The notes: a model not told the origin generated them from the sequence alone. A stretch of 26,503 bases of DNA from Pseudomonadaceae bacterium UBA836 (GCA_002296055.1 DBHE01000182.1:1-26503), one strand, 5' to 3'. Counted from the first letter of the stretch, positions 9,010 through 16,764 are shown. Translations and numbers: made by a program.

Positions 9010-10788
9010 ATGGCCGACTACAACGCTCCCCTGCGCGACATGCGCTTTGTGCTCAACGAAGTCTTCGAAGTATCCAAGCTCTGGGCCCAGCTGCCCGGCC
9101 TGGCTGAGGTTGTGGATGAAGAAACCGCAGCGGCCATTCTGGAAGAGGCCGGCAAGGTCACCGGTGGTGTTGTAGCGCCACTGAACCGCAGCGGCGATGA
9201 AGAAGGCTGCTCCTGGGACAACGGCGTAGTCAAAACGCCTGCTGGTTTCCCCGAAGCCTATCGTACCTACGCCGAAGGCGGCTGGGTGGGTGTGGGCGGC
9301 GACCCGGCCTTTGGCGGCATGGGCATGCCCAAGGTGATCGGCGCGCAGGTTGAGGAAATGGTCAACTCGGCCAACCTGTCCTTCGGCCTGTATCCAATGC
9401 TGACATCCGGTGCTTGCCTGTCGATCCTCAACCACGCCAGCGAAGAGCTCAAGGAAAAGTACCTGCCCAATATGTACGCTGGTACCTGGGCGGGCTCCAT
9501 GTGTCTGACCGAGCCGCATGCCGGTACCGACCTGGGCATTATCCGCACCAAGGCCGAGCCACAGGCGGATGGCAGCTACAAAATTACCGGTACCAAGATC
9601 TTCATCACCGGCGGTGAGCACGACCTGACCGAAAACATTATCCACCTGGTGCTGGCCAAGCTGCCTGATGCGCCGGCTGGCCCCAAGGGTATCTCTCTGT
9701 TCCTGGTGCCCAAGGTAATGGTCGGTGACGACGGTTCGCTGGGCGAGAAGAATGCCCTGTCGTGCGGTTCTATCGAACACAAGATGGGTATCAAGGCGTC
9801 TGCCACCTGCGTCATGAACTTCGACGGCGCGACCGGCTGGATTGTCGACGAGCCGAACAAGGGCCTCAACGCCATGTTCACCATGATGAACTACGAGCGT
9901 CTGGGCGTGGGTATCCAGGGGCTGTCGCTGGGCGAGCGCTCTTACCAGAGTGCCATCGAATACGCCCGTGACCGTATCCAGAGCCGTGCACCGACTGGTC
10001 CGGTCAACAAGGACAAGGCCGCAGACCCCATCATCGTGCACCCTGACGTGCGTCGCATGCTGCTGACCATGAAGGCGCTGAACGAAGGCGGCCGTGCATT
10101 CTCCAGCTACGTTGCCATGCAGCTGGATACCGCCAAGTACAGCGAAGACAAGGAAACCCGCGCTCGCGCCCAAGACCTGGTCGCCCTGCTGACGCCGGTA
10201 GCCAAGGCCTTCCTGACTGACATGGGGCTGGAAACCACCGTTCACGGTCAACAGATCTTTGGTGGCCACGGCTTTGTGCGCGAGTGGGGCCAAGAACAGC
10301 TGATCCGTGACTGCCGTATTACCCAAATCTACGAAGGCACCAACGGCATTCAGTCGCTGGACCTGATGGGGCGCAAGATCGTCGGCAGCGGTGGCGCGTT
10401 CTACAAGCACTTCAGCGACGAAGTCAAAGCCTTCATCGCCAGTGCCGACGCATCCCTGGCCGAGTTTACCGGCCCGCTGGAAGCGGCCATCGGCAACCTG
10501 GATGAGCTGACTGCCTGGGTCATCGAGCAGGCCAAGGGCAACCCGAATGAGATCGGCGCTGCCTCGGTTGAGTACCTGCAGGCCTTCGGCTACACCGCCT
10601 ACGCCTACATGTGGGCGCTGATGGCGCGCACGGCGCTGGCCAAGCAGGCCGAAGATGAGTTCTACGTCAGCAAGCTGGGCACTGCGCGTTTCTACTTCGC
10701 GCGCCTGCTGCCGCGTATTCACTCGCTGACCGCGTCGGTCAAGGCGGGTAGTGAGTCCCTGTTCCTGCTGGATGCAGAGCAGTTCTGA
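9010..10788 (+). CDS. Acyl-CoA dehydrogenase, long FadE-like type, copy 2
   Basis: This is a paralogue of the preceding gene, 592 residues, with the same domain order. Shared landmarks are MADYNAPLRDMRFVLNE at the start, the middle-domain block MCLTEPHAGTDLGI, the invariant stretch DPIIVHPDVRRMLLTMKA and the catalytic-Glu motif IYEGTNGIQ. Short stretches are nearly identical to copy 1 even at DNA level, yet the C-terminal thirds differ, as expected for old duplicates with different acyl preferences. The start at 9010 is fixed by GAGGAGATCACC just upstream; the open frame continues back to 8794 but crosses the terminator and is non-coding there. The gene is followed by a hairpin and then the Rsm-type RNA. 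Confidence 0.93.
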   Translation: MADYNAPLRDMRFVLNEVFEVSKLWAQLPGLAEVVDEETAAAILEEAGKVTGGVVAPLNRSGDEEGCSWDNGVVKTPAGFPEAYRTYAEGGWVGVGGDPAFGGMGMPKVIGAQVEEMVNSANLSFGLYPMLTSGACLSILNHASEELKEKYLPNMYAGTWAGSMCLTEPHAGTDLGIIRTKAEPQADGSYKITGTKIFITGGEHDLTENIIHLVLAKLPDAPAGPKGISLFLVPKVMVGDDGSLGEKNALSCGSIEHKMGIKASATCVMNFDGATGWIVDEPNKGLNAMFTMMNYERLGVGIQGLSLGERSYQSAIEYARDRIQSRAPTGPVNKDKAADPIIVHPDVRRMLLTMKALNEGGRAFSSYVAMQLDTAKYSEDKETRARAQDLVALLTPVAKAFLTDMGLETTVHGQQIFGGHGFVREWGQEQLIRDCRITQIYEGTNGIQSLDLMGRKIVGSGGAFYKHFSDEVKAFIASADASLAEFTGPLEAAIGNLDELTAWVIEQAKGNPNEIGAASVEYLQAFGYTAYAYMWALMARTALAKQAEDEFYVSKLGTARFYFARLLPRIHSLTASVKAGSESLFLLDAEQF

Positions 10789-10802
10789 GTCGGACGAAAG
10801 CT

Positions 10803-10831
10803 GGCCCACTGCAGCGGGCGTGCAGTGGGTC
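10803..10831 (+). terminator. Stem-loop after acyl-CoA dehydrogenase 2
   Basis: GGCCCACTGCA (10803-10813) pairs with TGCAGTGGGTC (10821-10831), 11 pairs including one G-U, with a GCGGGCG loop. No T run follows, so termination would be partial or factor-assisted. It would still insulate the RNA gene promoter downstream. Confidence 0.5.
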
Positions 10832-10861
10832 AGGGTCTCTTCCCATGTCATGCGGCTAATT

Positions 10862-10879
10862 TGTAAGTAAATGCTTACA
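10862..10879 (+). promoter_or_regulatory. GacA upstream activating sequence
   Basis: TGTAAG-TAAATG-CTTACA is a perfect match to the known GacA box TGTAAG-N6-CTTACA that drives rsmX/Y/Z in pseudomonads. Its centre (10870.5) is about 66 bases before the likely start of the RNA at about 10936, the spacing reported for Gac-controlled Rsm RNAs. Phosphorylated GacA, the response regulator of the GacS/GacA system, is the expected activator. Confidence 0.88.
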
Positions 10880-10900
10880 TGCTGTGATGACAATGACTTA

Positions 10901-10929
10901 TGGGCACATCCTGCGTTGCTGCGTAGTAT
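10901..10929 (+). promoter_or_regulatory. Core promoter of the Rsm-type RNA
   Basis: TAGTAT (10924-10929) is a fair -10. TGGGCA (10901-10906), 17 bases upstream, is a weak -35, as expected for an activator-dependent promoter. An 11-bp inverted repeat (10910-10920 with 10943-10953) spans the -10 and the start site. Confidence 0.6.
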
Positions 10930-10935
10930 TGATCT

Positions 10936-11055
10936 CGCTAGGAGCAACGCAGGAAGCGACCAGAATAACAGGGTTAAGGGACCGTGCCTTGGAGGCACCC
11001 GCATTACGGATGATCAGGATCTTTTCTGCAAAACCTCGCTTCGGCGGGGTTTTTT
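10936..11055 (+). ncRNA. rsmY: RsmY-type regulatory RNA (RsmA/CsrA sponge)
   Basis: The RNA would be an approximately 120-nt untranslated transcript that binds and titrates RsmA/CsrA family proteins, relieving their translational repression. It has six GGA motifs (10941, 10952, 10979, 10991, 11008, 11017). One is in the loop of CGC-AGGAA-GCG (10948-10958), a hairpin like the one in RsmY. Another is at the tip of GTGCCT-TGG-AGGCAC (10984-10998). It ends in a UUCG-loop terminator (11030-11055). A perfect GacA box lies at about -66. Size, spacing and the first GGA hairpin favour RsmY over RsmX or RsmZ, though these are hard to tell apart by eye. From memory, rsmY sits beside acyl-CoA dehydrogenase genes in P. 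putida too. The 5' end is inferred from the -10. Confidence 0.85.
11030..11055. terminator. Intrinsic terminator of the Rsm-type RNA, possibly bidirectional
   Basis: AAAACCTCGC, loop TTCG, GCGGGGTTTTTT: a stem of six pairs (one G-U) with a stable UUCG tetraloop and six T. Read on the minus strand it ends in GGTTTT, so it may also stop transcripts of the convergent hydratase gene that ends at 11089. Confidence 0.88.
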
Positions 11056-11088
11056 GTTGCCTGTGATTTGACCATCGTGCTGAGATGC

Positions 11089-11862
11089 TCAGCCGTCGAA
11101 GCGACAGCTCAAGCGTCCAAGCGCACCCATCTCCACCTCTGCCACGGCACCCGCTGCCACCGGCTGCATGCCCGCCAGCGCGCCGGTCATGATCACGTCA
11201 CCCGCGCGTAGCGTCTGTCCGGCAGCGACCATCTGATTGACCAGCCAAAGCGCTGCATCGAGCGGGTTGCCCATACTGCTGCTGGTATTGCCGCTCGCGA
11301 CCTGCTCGCCGTCCAGGATCAGGGCCACCGCCAGATCATCCAGCGTTGCGCTGTCAGCCGCCACGCACTGGCCCAGCACATGGGCGCCGAAGGACAGGTT
11401 GTCCGCGACCGCGTCGGCCAGTGACTTCGGCCAGCCCTCATAGGCTGAGTCACAGACCTCCAGTGCCGGCATCACACCTTCGAGCGCAGCGATCAGCTCC
11501 GCGCGATCGGCCAGCGGGTCTTCGATGTCCCGAGCCAGTCGCATGGCCACTTCAATCTCCAGCCGCGGCGCAATAAAGTCAGCATGCTTCAGCGTGGCGC
11601 CGGCTTGATACTCGTTGGCTGCCAGCAGTACGCCGCGCAGCGGCTCCGCGACGCCGAGTGCTTTGCGGGCGCGGGCGTCGGTCAACCCAAGTTTGTAGCC
11701 CGCAGGGCGCTGGCCGCCAAGCTTGTGTGCGATCAGCGCATGTTGTACCGCGTAGGCGGCTGCCAGGTCGGTCAGTGCGTATTCGCTGGCGATCGGGCCG
11801 CGTGGCGTGCCGCTGGCGCGGGCATCCAGCAGCGCCTGCGCGGCCTGTTCGATAGTGCTCAT
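11089..11862 (-). CDS. 2-keto-4-pentenoate hydratase (MhpD/FAH superfamily)
   Basis: This protein of 257 residues belongs to the hydratase/decarboxylase branch of the fumarylacetoacetate hydrolase superfamily. These enzymes hydrate 2-hydroxydienoates or decarboxylate oxalocrotonates with a divalent metal. The metal-binding acids are visible as Glu102 and Glu104 in APRLEIEVA and Glu135 in PALEVCDS. The blocks YKLGLTD, LADAVADNLSFGAHVLG and GNPLDAALWLVNQM match MhpD-like proteins. The start at 11862 follows AGGAG, and its ATGA overlaps the stop of the upstream dioxygenase gene, so the two are translationally coupled. The true substrate is unknown, since no ring-cleavage genes are present. A longer frame upstream is only the overlap with the dioxygenase. 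Confidence 0.86.
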   Translation of the reverse strand: MSTIEQAAQALLDARASGTPRGPIASEYALTDLAAAYAVQHALIAHKLGGQRPAGYKLGLTDARARKALGVAEPLRGVLLAANEYQAGATLKHADFIAPRLEIEVAMRLARDIEDPLADRAELIAALEGVMPALEVCDSAYEGWPKSLADAVADNLSFGAHVLGQCVAADSATLDDLAVALILDGEQVASGNTSSSMGNPLDAALWLVNQMVAAGQTLRAGDVIMTGALAGMQPVAAGAVAEVEMGALGRLSCRFDG

Positions 11863-12767
11863 GCAATGTCTCCTCGACTCGGCTGTTCGCCGACAACAGT
11901 GGTGCGGAACATCTCGCGGCGCTTGCCAAAGTAGTCTGAAATGGGCTGGTGCCAGACGCAGCGGTTGTCCCAGATCGCCAGTGTGCCCGGCGTCCAGCGC
12001 ATGCGGCAAGTAAAGGCCGGCGCGGCCGCCACGCTGAACAGGTAGTCGAGTAGTGGGCGAGATTCTTCCGGCTTCATACCAGCGATGCCAAGGGTATAGG
12101 CGGGGTTGGCGAACAGCACTTCACGGCCGGTTTCCGGGTGGCGAGTGATCAGCGGGTGGGTGCGCACATCATCATCGACGGCTTTGCCGTAGTGGATGTT
12201 CATGTTCTCGATGCCGTCGTTGTGACGGGCGTTGGGGCCGTAGCCAAACTCGGGGCTGTGGATGCCGTCGAGCTGTCGCAATAGGGCTCGCAGGGTCGGA
12301 GACAGCCACTCGCAGGCCAGATACATGTTGTTGAACAGCGTGTCACCGCCGCTTTCCGGTACATCGTGCCCGTACAACAGGGTAAAGGCGGGCGGGCGCT
12401 CCTGAAAGGACCAGTCGCTGTGCCAAGCGCCACCGAACACGAACGGATTGCCTTCGCCTGCCTCCTTGAGCACATGCACTACATGGGGATGATCGGTCAT
12501 GGGCTGAACGTAGGGCTCCTTGCCGAATTCACCGAAGCGCTGGGTGACAGCTTCGAGCTGCTCGACGGTCAGGTTCTGGTCGCGGATGTAAAGCACGCCG
12601 TGGTCCATCAGCGCCTGGCGCAGGGCCGCCTGACCCGCGTCGCAGAGGTTGTTGAGGTCGATGTCATGGATATCGGCACCGAGGGAGCCGGCAACCGGTA
12701 CGCTGCGGAAGTAGTCGCTGGGGCGGGCCTGATTGTTTTTTGCGGTGGTGTAGAAGAACTCGGGCAT
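11859..12767 (-). CDS. TauD/TfdA-family Fe(II)/2-oxoglutarate dioxygenase
   Basis: This is a cytosolic non-haem iron dioxygenase, 302 residues. It should couple oxidative decarboxylation of 2-oxoglutarate to hydroxylation of a small substrate. The iron facial triad is visible as His116 and Asp118 in AWHSDWSF and His273 in VWHQPISDY, with the 2-oxoglutarate-binding Arg in KRREMFRTT (284 or 288). Taurine, 2,4-D-like and other substrates occur in this family; this one cannot be assigned. The chosen start at 12767 has AGGTGAA upstream; the frame continues back to 12869, but that segment is low-complexity and lies in the divergent promoter region. It overlaps the hydratase start by 4 bp and is divergent from an AraC regulator. 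Confidence 0.88.
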   Translation of the reverse strand: MPEFFYTTAKNNQARPSDYFRSVPVAGSLGADIHDIDLNNLCDAGQAALRQALMDHGVLYIRDQNLTVEQLEAVTQRFGEFGKEPYVQPMTDHPHVVHVLKEAGEGNPFVFGGAWHSDWSFQERPPAFTLLYGHDVPESGGDTLFNNMYLACEWLSPTLRALLRQLDGIHSPEFGYGPNARHNDGIENMNIHYGKAVDDDVRTHPLITRHPETGREVLFANPAYTLGIAGMKPEESRPLLDYLFSVAAAPAFTCRMRWTPGTLAIWDNRCVWHQPISDYFGKRREMFRTTVVGEQPSRGDIA

Positions 12768-12812
12768 GGCTTTCACCTGCAATCGTCTGTCTTGTTGTTG
12801 TTGGTATCTGTG

Positions 12813-12888
12813 TTCTGCCAGGCAAGATTGCCTCTGCGCGACGATGCTATCCATGATAGTTTCTGCCATGACATGACAATAACTGCCA
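12813..12888. promoter_or_regulatory. Candidate AraC-regulator direct repeats in the divergent promoter region
   Basis: TTCTGCCA occurs at 12813-12820 and 12861-12868, and AACTGCCA at 12881-12888. The last two CTGCCA cores are exactly 20 bases apart on the same helix face, which is the usual arrangement of AraC-family half-sites. They lie in the 131-bp gap between the dioxygenase (minus) and araC-type (plus) genes. Confidence 0.4.
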
Positions 12889-12898
12889 CGGGGTTTGC

Positions 12899-13969
12899 AT
12901 GAACTGGCGCGAGGTACGCGATGCCACCAATGTGCGCTACCTGCTGAGCACGGCCCGCAACCTGGGCCTCTCGGTGGAAGCCTGTCTGCAGGGCAGTGGG
13001 CTGGATGAGGCGATGCTTGGTGCCGGGGGGCGAGTGCGGATTCAGCGCTGGCAGGAGCTGGTGGTGATTCGCAATCTGGTGGCGCTGCACCCCGAACCGG
13101 GGTTGGGTATTCGGGTCGGCGGGTGCTACCAGCTGACCAGCCTGGGGCTGCTGGGCTACACCATGCTGGCCTGCCGCAACCTGCATGAGGCGCTGCTGGT
13201 CAGCACCCAGTTTCGTGAGCTGACGCTGTCCATCTGTCCGGTGCAGGTATTGCCGTTTGACGGTGGCGTGCGTATGAGCCTGGATCGCAGCGTGCTGCCG
13301 GTGGATGCGCAGGACATGGTGGCCGAGCGCGGTTTGGCGGTCTGGAAGCGGATCTTTGCGGAGCTGTTGCAGCGTTCGTTTGTGCCGCTGCGGGTCGAGC
13401 TGTCCTTATCCCGGCCGGCGCCCGTCGAGTATTACGAAGCCTACTTCGAGTGTCCTGTGGTCATTGGCGCCCCCAGCAACGCAGTGCTGGTTGCCGACGC
13501 GGACTTGACCAGTGAACTGCCCCTGGCCAATGCGCTTACCCGCAATGCCTGCGCGGCGCTGTGCCGACAGCTGTGCGACGGGCTGGAAGATGTGGTGTCG
13601 CCGCTGGCGCGCCAGGTGCTGCAGGTGCTGATCAGCCACTCGGGTGAGATGCCGCTGGCTGCTGATGTCGCGGGCTCGCTGGGTATCTCCGAACGCTCCC
13701 TGCACCGGCGCCTGGCAGCCGAAGGGCAACCCTTTCGACGGCTGGACGAGCGGGTACGCGAGCGCCTGGCTGAGCGCCTGCTAGGCGACAGCGATCTGGG
13801 GCTGGACGCCATCGCCGCCCAGTTGGGCTATAGCGAGGCGGCCAGTTTCTCCCGTGCTTTCAAGCGCTGGACTGGGCTGGCACCGTCGCGCTGGCGAGCG
13901 GTCCAGCGGGAGGCTGCGCCGAGCCTGGACGCGCGGTCGCTGGCAGTCGTTGCACCTCTTTCCCGTTAG
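12899..13969 (+). CDS. AraC-family regulator (Arabinose_bd/OruR-like N-terminal domain)
   Basis: This is a transcription regulator of 356 residues. The N-terminal part (about 1-230) resembles the AraC 'arabinose-binding-like' domain found in OruR/ArgR-type and other pseudomonad regulators; the motif LGLLGYTMLACRNLHEAL is typical. The C-terminal DNA-binding domain (about 250-340) shows both helix-turn-helix units, ADVAGSLGISERSLHRRLAAEG and AIAAQLGYSEAASFSRAFKRWTG. It is divergent from the dioxygenase-hydratase pair and very probably controls it, the effector being a substrate or intermediate of that pathway. The ribosome site is weak (GGGG five bases upstream). High confidence for family, inferred for target. 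Confidence 0.9.
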   Translation: MNWREVRDATNVRYLLSTARNLGLSVEACLQGSGLDEAMLGAGGRVRIQRWQELVVIRNLVALHPEPGLGIRVGGCYQLTSLGLLGYTMLACRNLHEALLVSTQFRELTLSICPVQVLPFDGGVRMSLDRSVLPVDAQDMVAERGLAVWKRIFAELLQRSFVPLRVELSLSRPAPVEYYEAYFECPVVIGAPSNAVLVADADLTSELPLANALTRNACAALCRQLCDGLEDVVSPLARQVLQVLISHSGEMPLAADVAGSLGISERSLHRRLAAEGQPFRRLDERVRERLAERLLGDSDLGLDAIAAQLGYSEAASFSRAFKRWTGLAPSRWRAVQREAAPSLDARSLAVVAPLSR

Positions 13970-14003
13970 CTGGATCGCTGCCGAGACACTGGCTTATCTG
14001 TGT

Positions 14004-14010
14004 CTATACT
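14004..14010 (+). promoter_or_regulatory. Sigma-S-like -10 element upstream of the YegP-type gene
   Basis: CTATACT (14004-14010) preceded by TGT matches the extended -10 CTATACT preferred by RpoS, and there is no good -35 at 16-19 bases. Transcription would begin near 14017, about 60 bases before the ATG at 14078. This suggests stationary-phase or stress expression. Confidence 0.45.
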
Positions 14011-14077
14011 GGATTGGTCGCCTGCATCCGTGCAGGTGTCTCAGGTAGTCCACCGACGTTGGATAAGGAGTGTTTCT

Positions 14078-14416
14078 ATGGCGGGTTGGTTTGAGTTGAG
14101 CAATAGCAAGGACGGGCAGTTTCGCTTTGTCCTGAAGGCGGGCAACGCCGAAACCATTTTGACCAGTGAACTGTACAAGGCGCGCGCCAGTGCCGAGAAC
14201 GGCATCGCCTCGGTGCAGAAAAACTGCGCAGAGGATGGGCGCTATGAGCGCAAGGAGGCCAAGGACGGGCGACACTACTTCAATCTCAAGGCTGCCAACC
14301 ATCAGGTGATCGGCAGCAGTCAGATGTATGCCTCCTCAGCCAGTTGCGAGAAGGGCATCGAATCGGTGAAGAAGAATGGCAGCAGCACCGAGGTGAAGGA
14401 CAAGACCGACTCCTGA
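14078..14416 (+). CDS. YegP-family (DUF1508) two-repeat protein
   Basis: This small cytosolic protein of 112 residues is made of two DUF1508 repeats. Repeat 1 (about 3-50) contains WFELSNSKDGQFRFVLKAGN and a SAENGIASVQKN end; repeat 2 (about 54-101) contains YERKEAKDGRHYFNLKAAN and SCEKGIESVKKN. Length and layout match E. coli YegP. The biochemical function of the family is not established. The ATG at 14078 has ATAAGGAG eight bases upstream, so the longer frame from 14000 is not the start. It stands alone, with a sigma-S-like -10 upstream and a hairpin at 14425-14456. Confidence 0.9.
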   Translation: MAGWFELSNSKDGQFRFVLKAGNAETILTSELYKARASAENGIASVQKNCAEDGRYERKEAKDGRHYFNLKAANHQVIGSSQMYASSASCEKGIESVKKNGSSTEVKDKTDS

Positions 14417-14424
14417 GCCGGCCC

Positions 14425-14456
14425 GCTCCCGTCAGCGCGGGTTCGCTGACGGGAGC
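14425..14456. terminator. Long stem-loop between convergent yegP-type and siderophore-receptor genes
   Basis: GCTCCCGTCAGCG pairs perfectly over 13 bp with CGCTGACGGGAGC around a CGGGTT loop. There is no T run on either strand. It sits between two convergent genes and probably limits read-through in both directions. Confidence 0.55.
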
Positions 14457-14464
14457 TGCGTGCC

Positions 14465-16684
14465 TTAGAACGAGGTGCTGAGGCTGGTGTAGAACGCTCT
14501 GCCCGGTTCGTTGTAGGTGTAGGCACCGGCGACGTTGCTGTTGCCCTCACGATACAGCCGTTTGTCGAACAGGTTGCTGATGCCAGCGGTGACGCTCAGG
14601 TTGTCGCTGAAAGCGTAGCGGCCGCTGACACCCACCAGGGCATAGGGCGAGATCTCGCGGCGCGCGTCGCCGGTCAGCACATTGCCCTAGTAGTCGAGCT
14701 TGCCAGGGCTCTGCTTGCCGTACCAGGTCACGGTGGCCTGGGTCGACAGTGGCTGGGTGACCTGCCAGTCGAGCGTCGAGTTGATGGTGTACTCGGGGAT
14801 GATCGACAGCGGTTCGCCGGTCTCGCGGTTCTCCGAACGCAGCATCCAGGTGAAGTTGGTGTTCCAGCTGACCTGCTGGCTGACCGGCACGTTCAGGGTG
14901 CCTTCCAGGCCTTCGACGATGGCCTCGGGTACGTTGCTCCACTGGAACACATCCGCGTCGGCATAGCTCGGGTTGCTGCCGCCGGTTGCGCTGCTGACCA
15001 CCGTGCGGCCGGACTCGATCTTGTCCTTGTAGTCGTTGCGGAACCAGGTCACGCCGGCCAGCCAGTCGCCGCGGCGGAATTCAATGCCGATTTCCTTGTT
15101 GATGCTGGTCTCGGCGTCCAGGTCCTCGTTACCCATCAGATAGCATGAGCCACCGCCGCCCCAGCAGCCGTTGCCGCGGCTGTAAAGCAGGTAGTTGGGG
15201 TTGCTCTGGTACAGGTTGGGCGCCTTGTACGCGCGGGCAATGCCGGCCTTCAGGGTGAACTCGTCGTTGAGCGCCTGGGACAGGTTCAGCGAGGGGCTCC
15301 AGTTGCTGCCAGTCAGGCTATGGTGGTCGAAGCGCAGGCCCGGAGTAAGGGTGGTGCCGGGGCGCAGCTCGATGTTGCTTTCGACAAACAGCGAGGCAAT
15401 CTGGGCGTCGCTTTTGGTGTCGCGGTCGGTGCCGGAGAGGCCGGGCACCTCACCCGCTTCGGTGGTGGTCTGGGTGTTGGAGAAGGGGTCGTCCATGCGC
15501 TGATCAACCCACTCGGCACCCAGCGTCAGCATCTGGTCCAGCCAACCGTTGAGCGGCAGGTTGACCTCGCTGTGGGCGGTCAGGGTGTCCAGCTCGATAG
15601 TGCCGAAATCGGTGCTGGTGATGCTGCCTTCCGGACCACCGGCCAGGCCTTCCTGCAGGCGGCGGTTGCGGGTGTTTTCGTACTGCAGGTAGTTCAGCGT
15701 GCTGCCGAAGTCCCAGTCGCCATGGTGGGTCACGGCGTAGGTCTGGCGATAGATAATGTTGGTTTCGCGGCCAAGCCAAGGGGAGCGTCGAGCTTCCAAT
15801 GCGGCCGAGTCGACGTTGTTCATGCTGTCGCCAGCGTAAATGTTGCCCTGGCGGCTGTAGCCGGCTTCCAGATCCAGCGTTTGGCGGTCGGTCAGCGCCC
15901 AGCTGAGCAGTCCGTTGATGTCCTTGTTGCGCACGCCCTCACGGCCGGCGGTGGCCTGGTTGGGCACGGTGTGGCCGTCGTTGATGTCCGGGTCATCCAT
16001 CTCCGACTTGGCGACGTTGCCGTACACGCGGTAAGAGAGGTTGTCTGTCAGCGGACCGCTCAGGCCAAAGTTGGCGCGTTCGCTACCGCCTTCTTGGTCA
16101 TCCTGAGCGAAGCTTTTGTACAGCGTCAGGTTGCCGTGGTGCTCGGCCTGCGGGCCCTTGGTGATGATGTTGACCACACCACCGGCGGCGCCGTTGCCAT
16201 AGCGCGCCGCTGCCGGGCCACGCAGGACTTCAATGCGTTCGATCTGCTCGGCGGGCACCCAGTTGCTGTCGCCACGGGTGTCGCGGTCGCCGCGCCAGCC
16301 ATAGCGCACCGAGTTGCGCGAGGTGACGGGTTTGCCGTCGACCAGAATCAGAGTGTTTTCCGGGCCCATGCCACGGATGTCGATCTGCCGGTTGTTGCCG
16401 CGAGCACCGGAGCCGCTGTTGCCGGTCAGGTTGACGCCGGGCTGCTTGCGCAGCAGCTCGGCAATGTCGTTGGCCGGTGGCTGGCGAGCGATGTCCTCTG
16501 CGTCGATGATCGAGACGCCCGGCGCCTGCTTCAGTTCTTCTTGGGCGGTGGCAATGACGTCCAGGGTGTCCAGTTCAAGGGCATCGTCAGTTTGCGCATG
16601 CGCGACGGGTAGCCCCAGCGCCAGTACCACGGCGGCGGCGAGTTGGCTGTGACGAAAGCTGGAAAGATGGCGTACCTGGATCAT
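14465..16684 (-). pseudogene. FepA/PfeA/PirA-type siderophore receptor interrupted by an amber codon
   Basis: This is a TonB-dependent outer-membrane receptor for ferric catechol siderophores such as enterobactin. It has a signal peptide ending LPVAHA-Q, a TonB-box region (DTLDVIATAQE), a plug domain (RGMGPENTLILVDGKPV, ERIEVLRGPAAARYGNGAAGG) and a FepA-like barrel. At 14687-14689 the frame has TAG after YGKQSPGKLDY. In the same frame the protein continues with GNVLTG, LFDKRLYREG, the FepA hallmark GAYTYNEPGR and a C-terminal Phe (14465-14686). Without the stop it would have about 739 residues, the family norm. The loss of the last 73 residues removes the final barrel strands and the C-terminal Phe needed for assembly, so a broken gene is likely unless TAG is read through or is a sequence error. 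GAGGAA precedes the ATG. Confidence 0.88.
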
Positions 16685-16764
16685 CGGCAGATTCCTCTAA
16701 GGAAGCGTAGGGAAAGACAGGGTCGGGACTGCGCTGGGCGTGACTGCTGCCTAGCGGCCTTATT

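Noticed and set aside
14465..14680. Separate 71-residue gene beginning with GTG downstream of the amber codon
   Set aside because: It is in the same frame as the receptor, has no ribosome site, and its sequence is exactly the receptor's missing C-terminal end.
15320..16612. 430-codon open frame antisense to the siderophore receptor
   Set aside because: Composition is that of a shadow frame (Val/Ala/Gly rich with no motif) and the sense strand encodes a clear TonB-dependent receptor.
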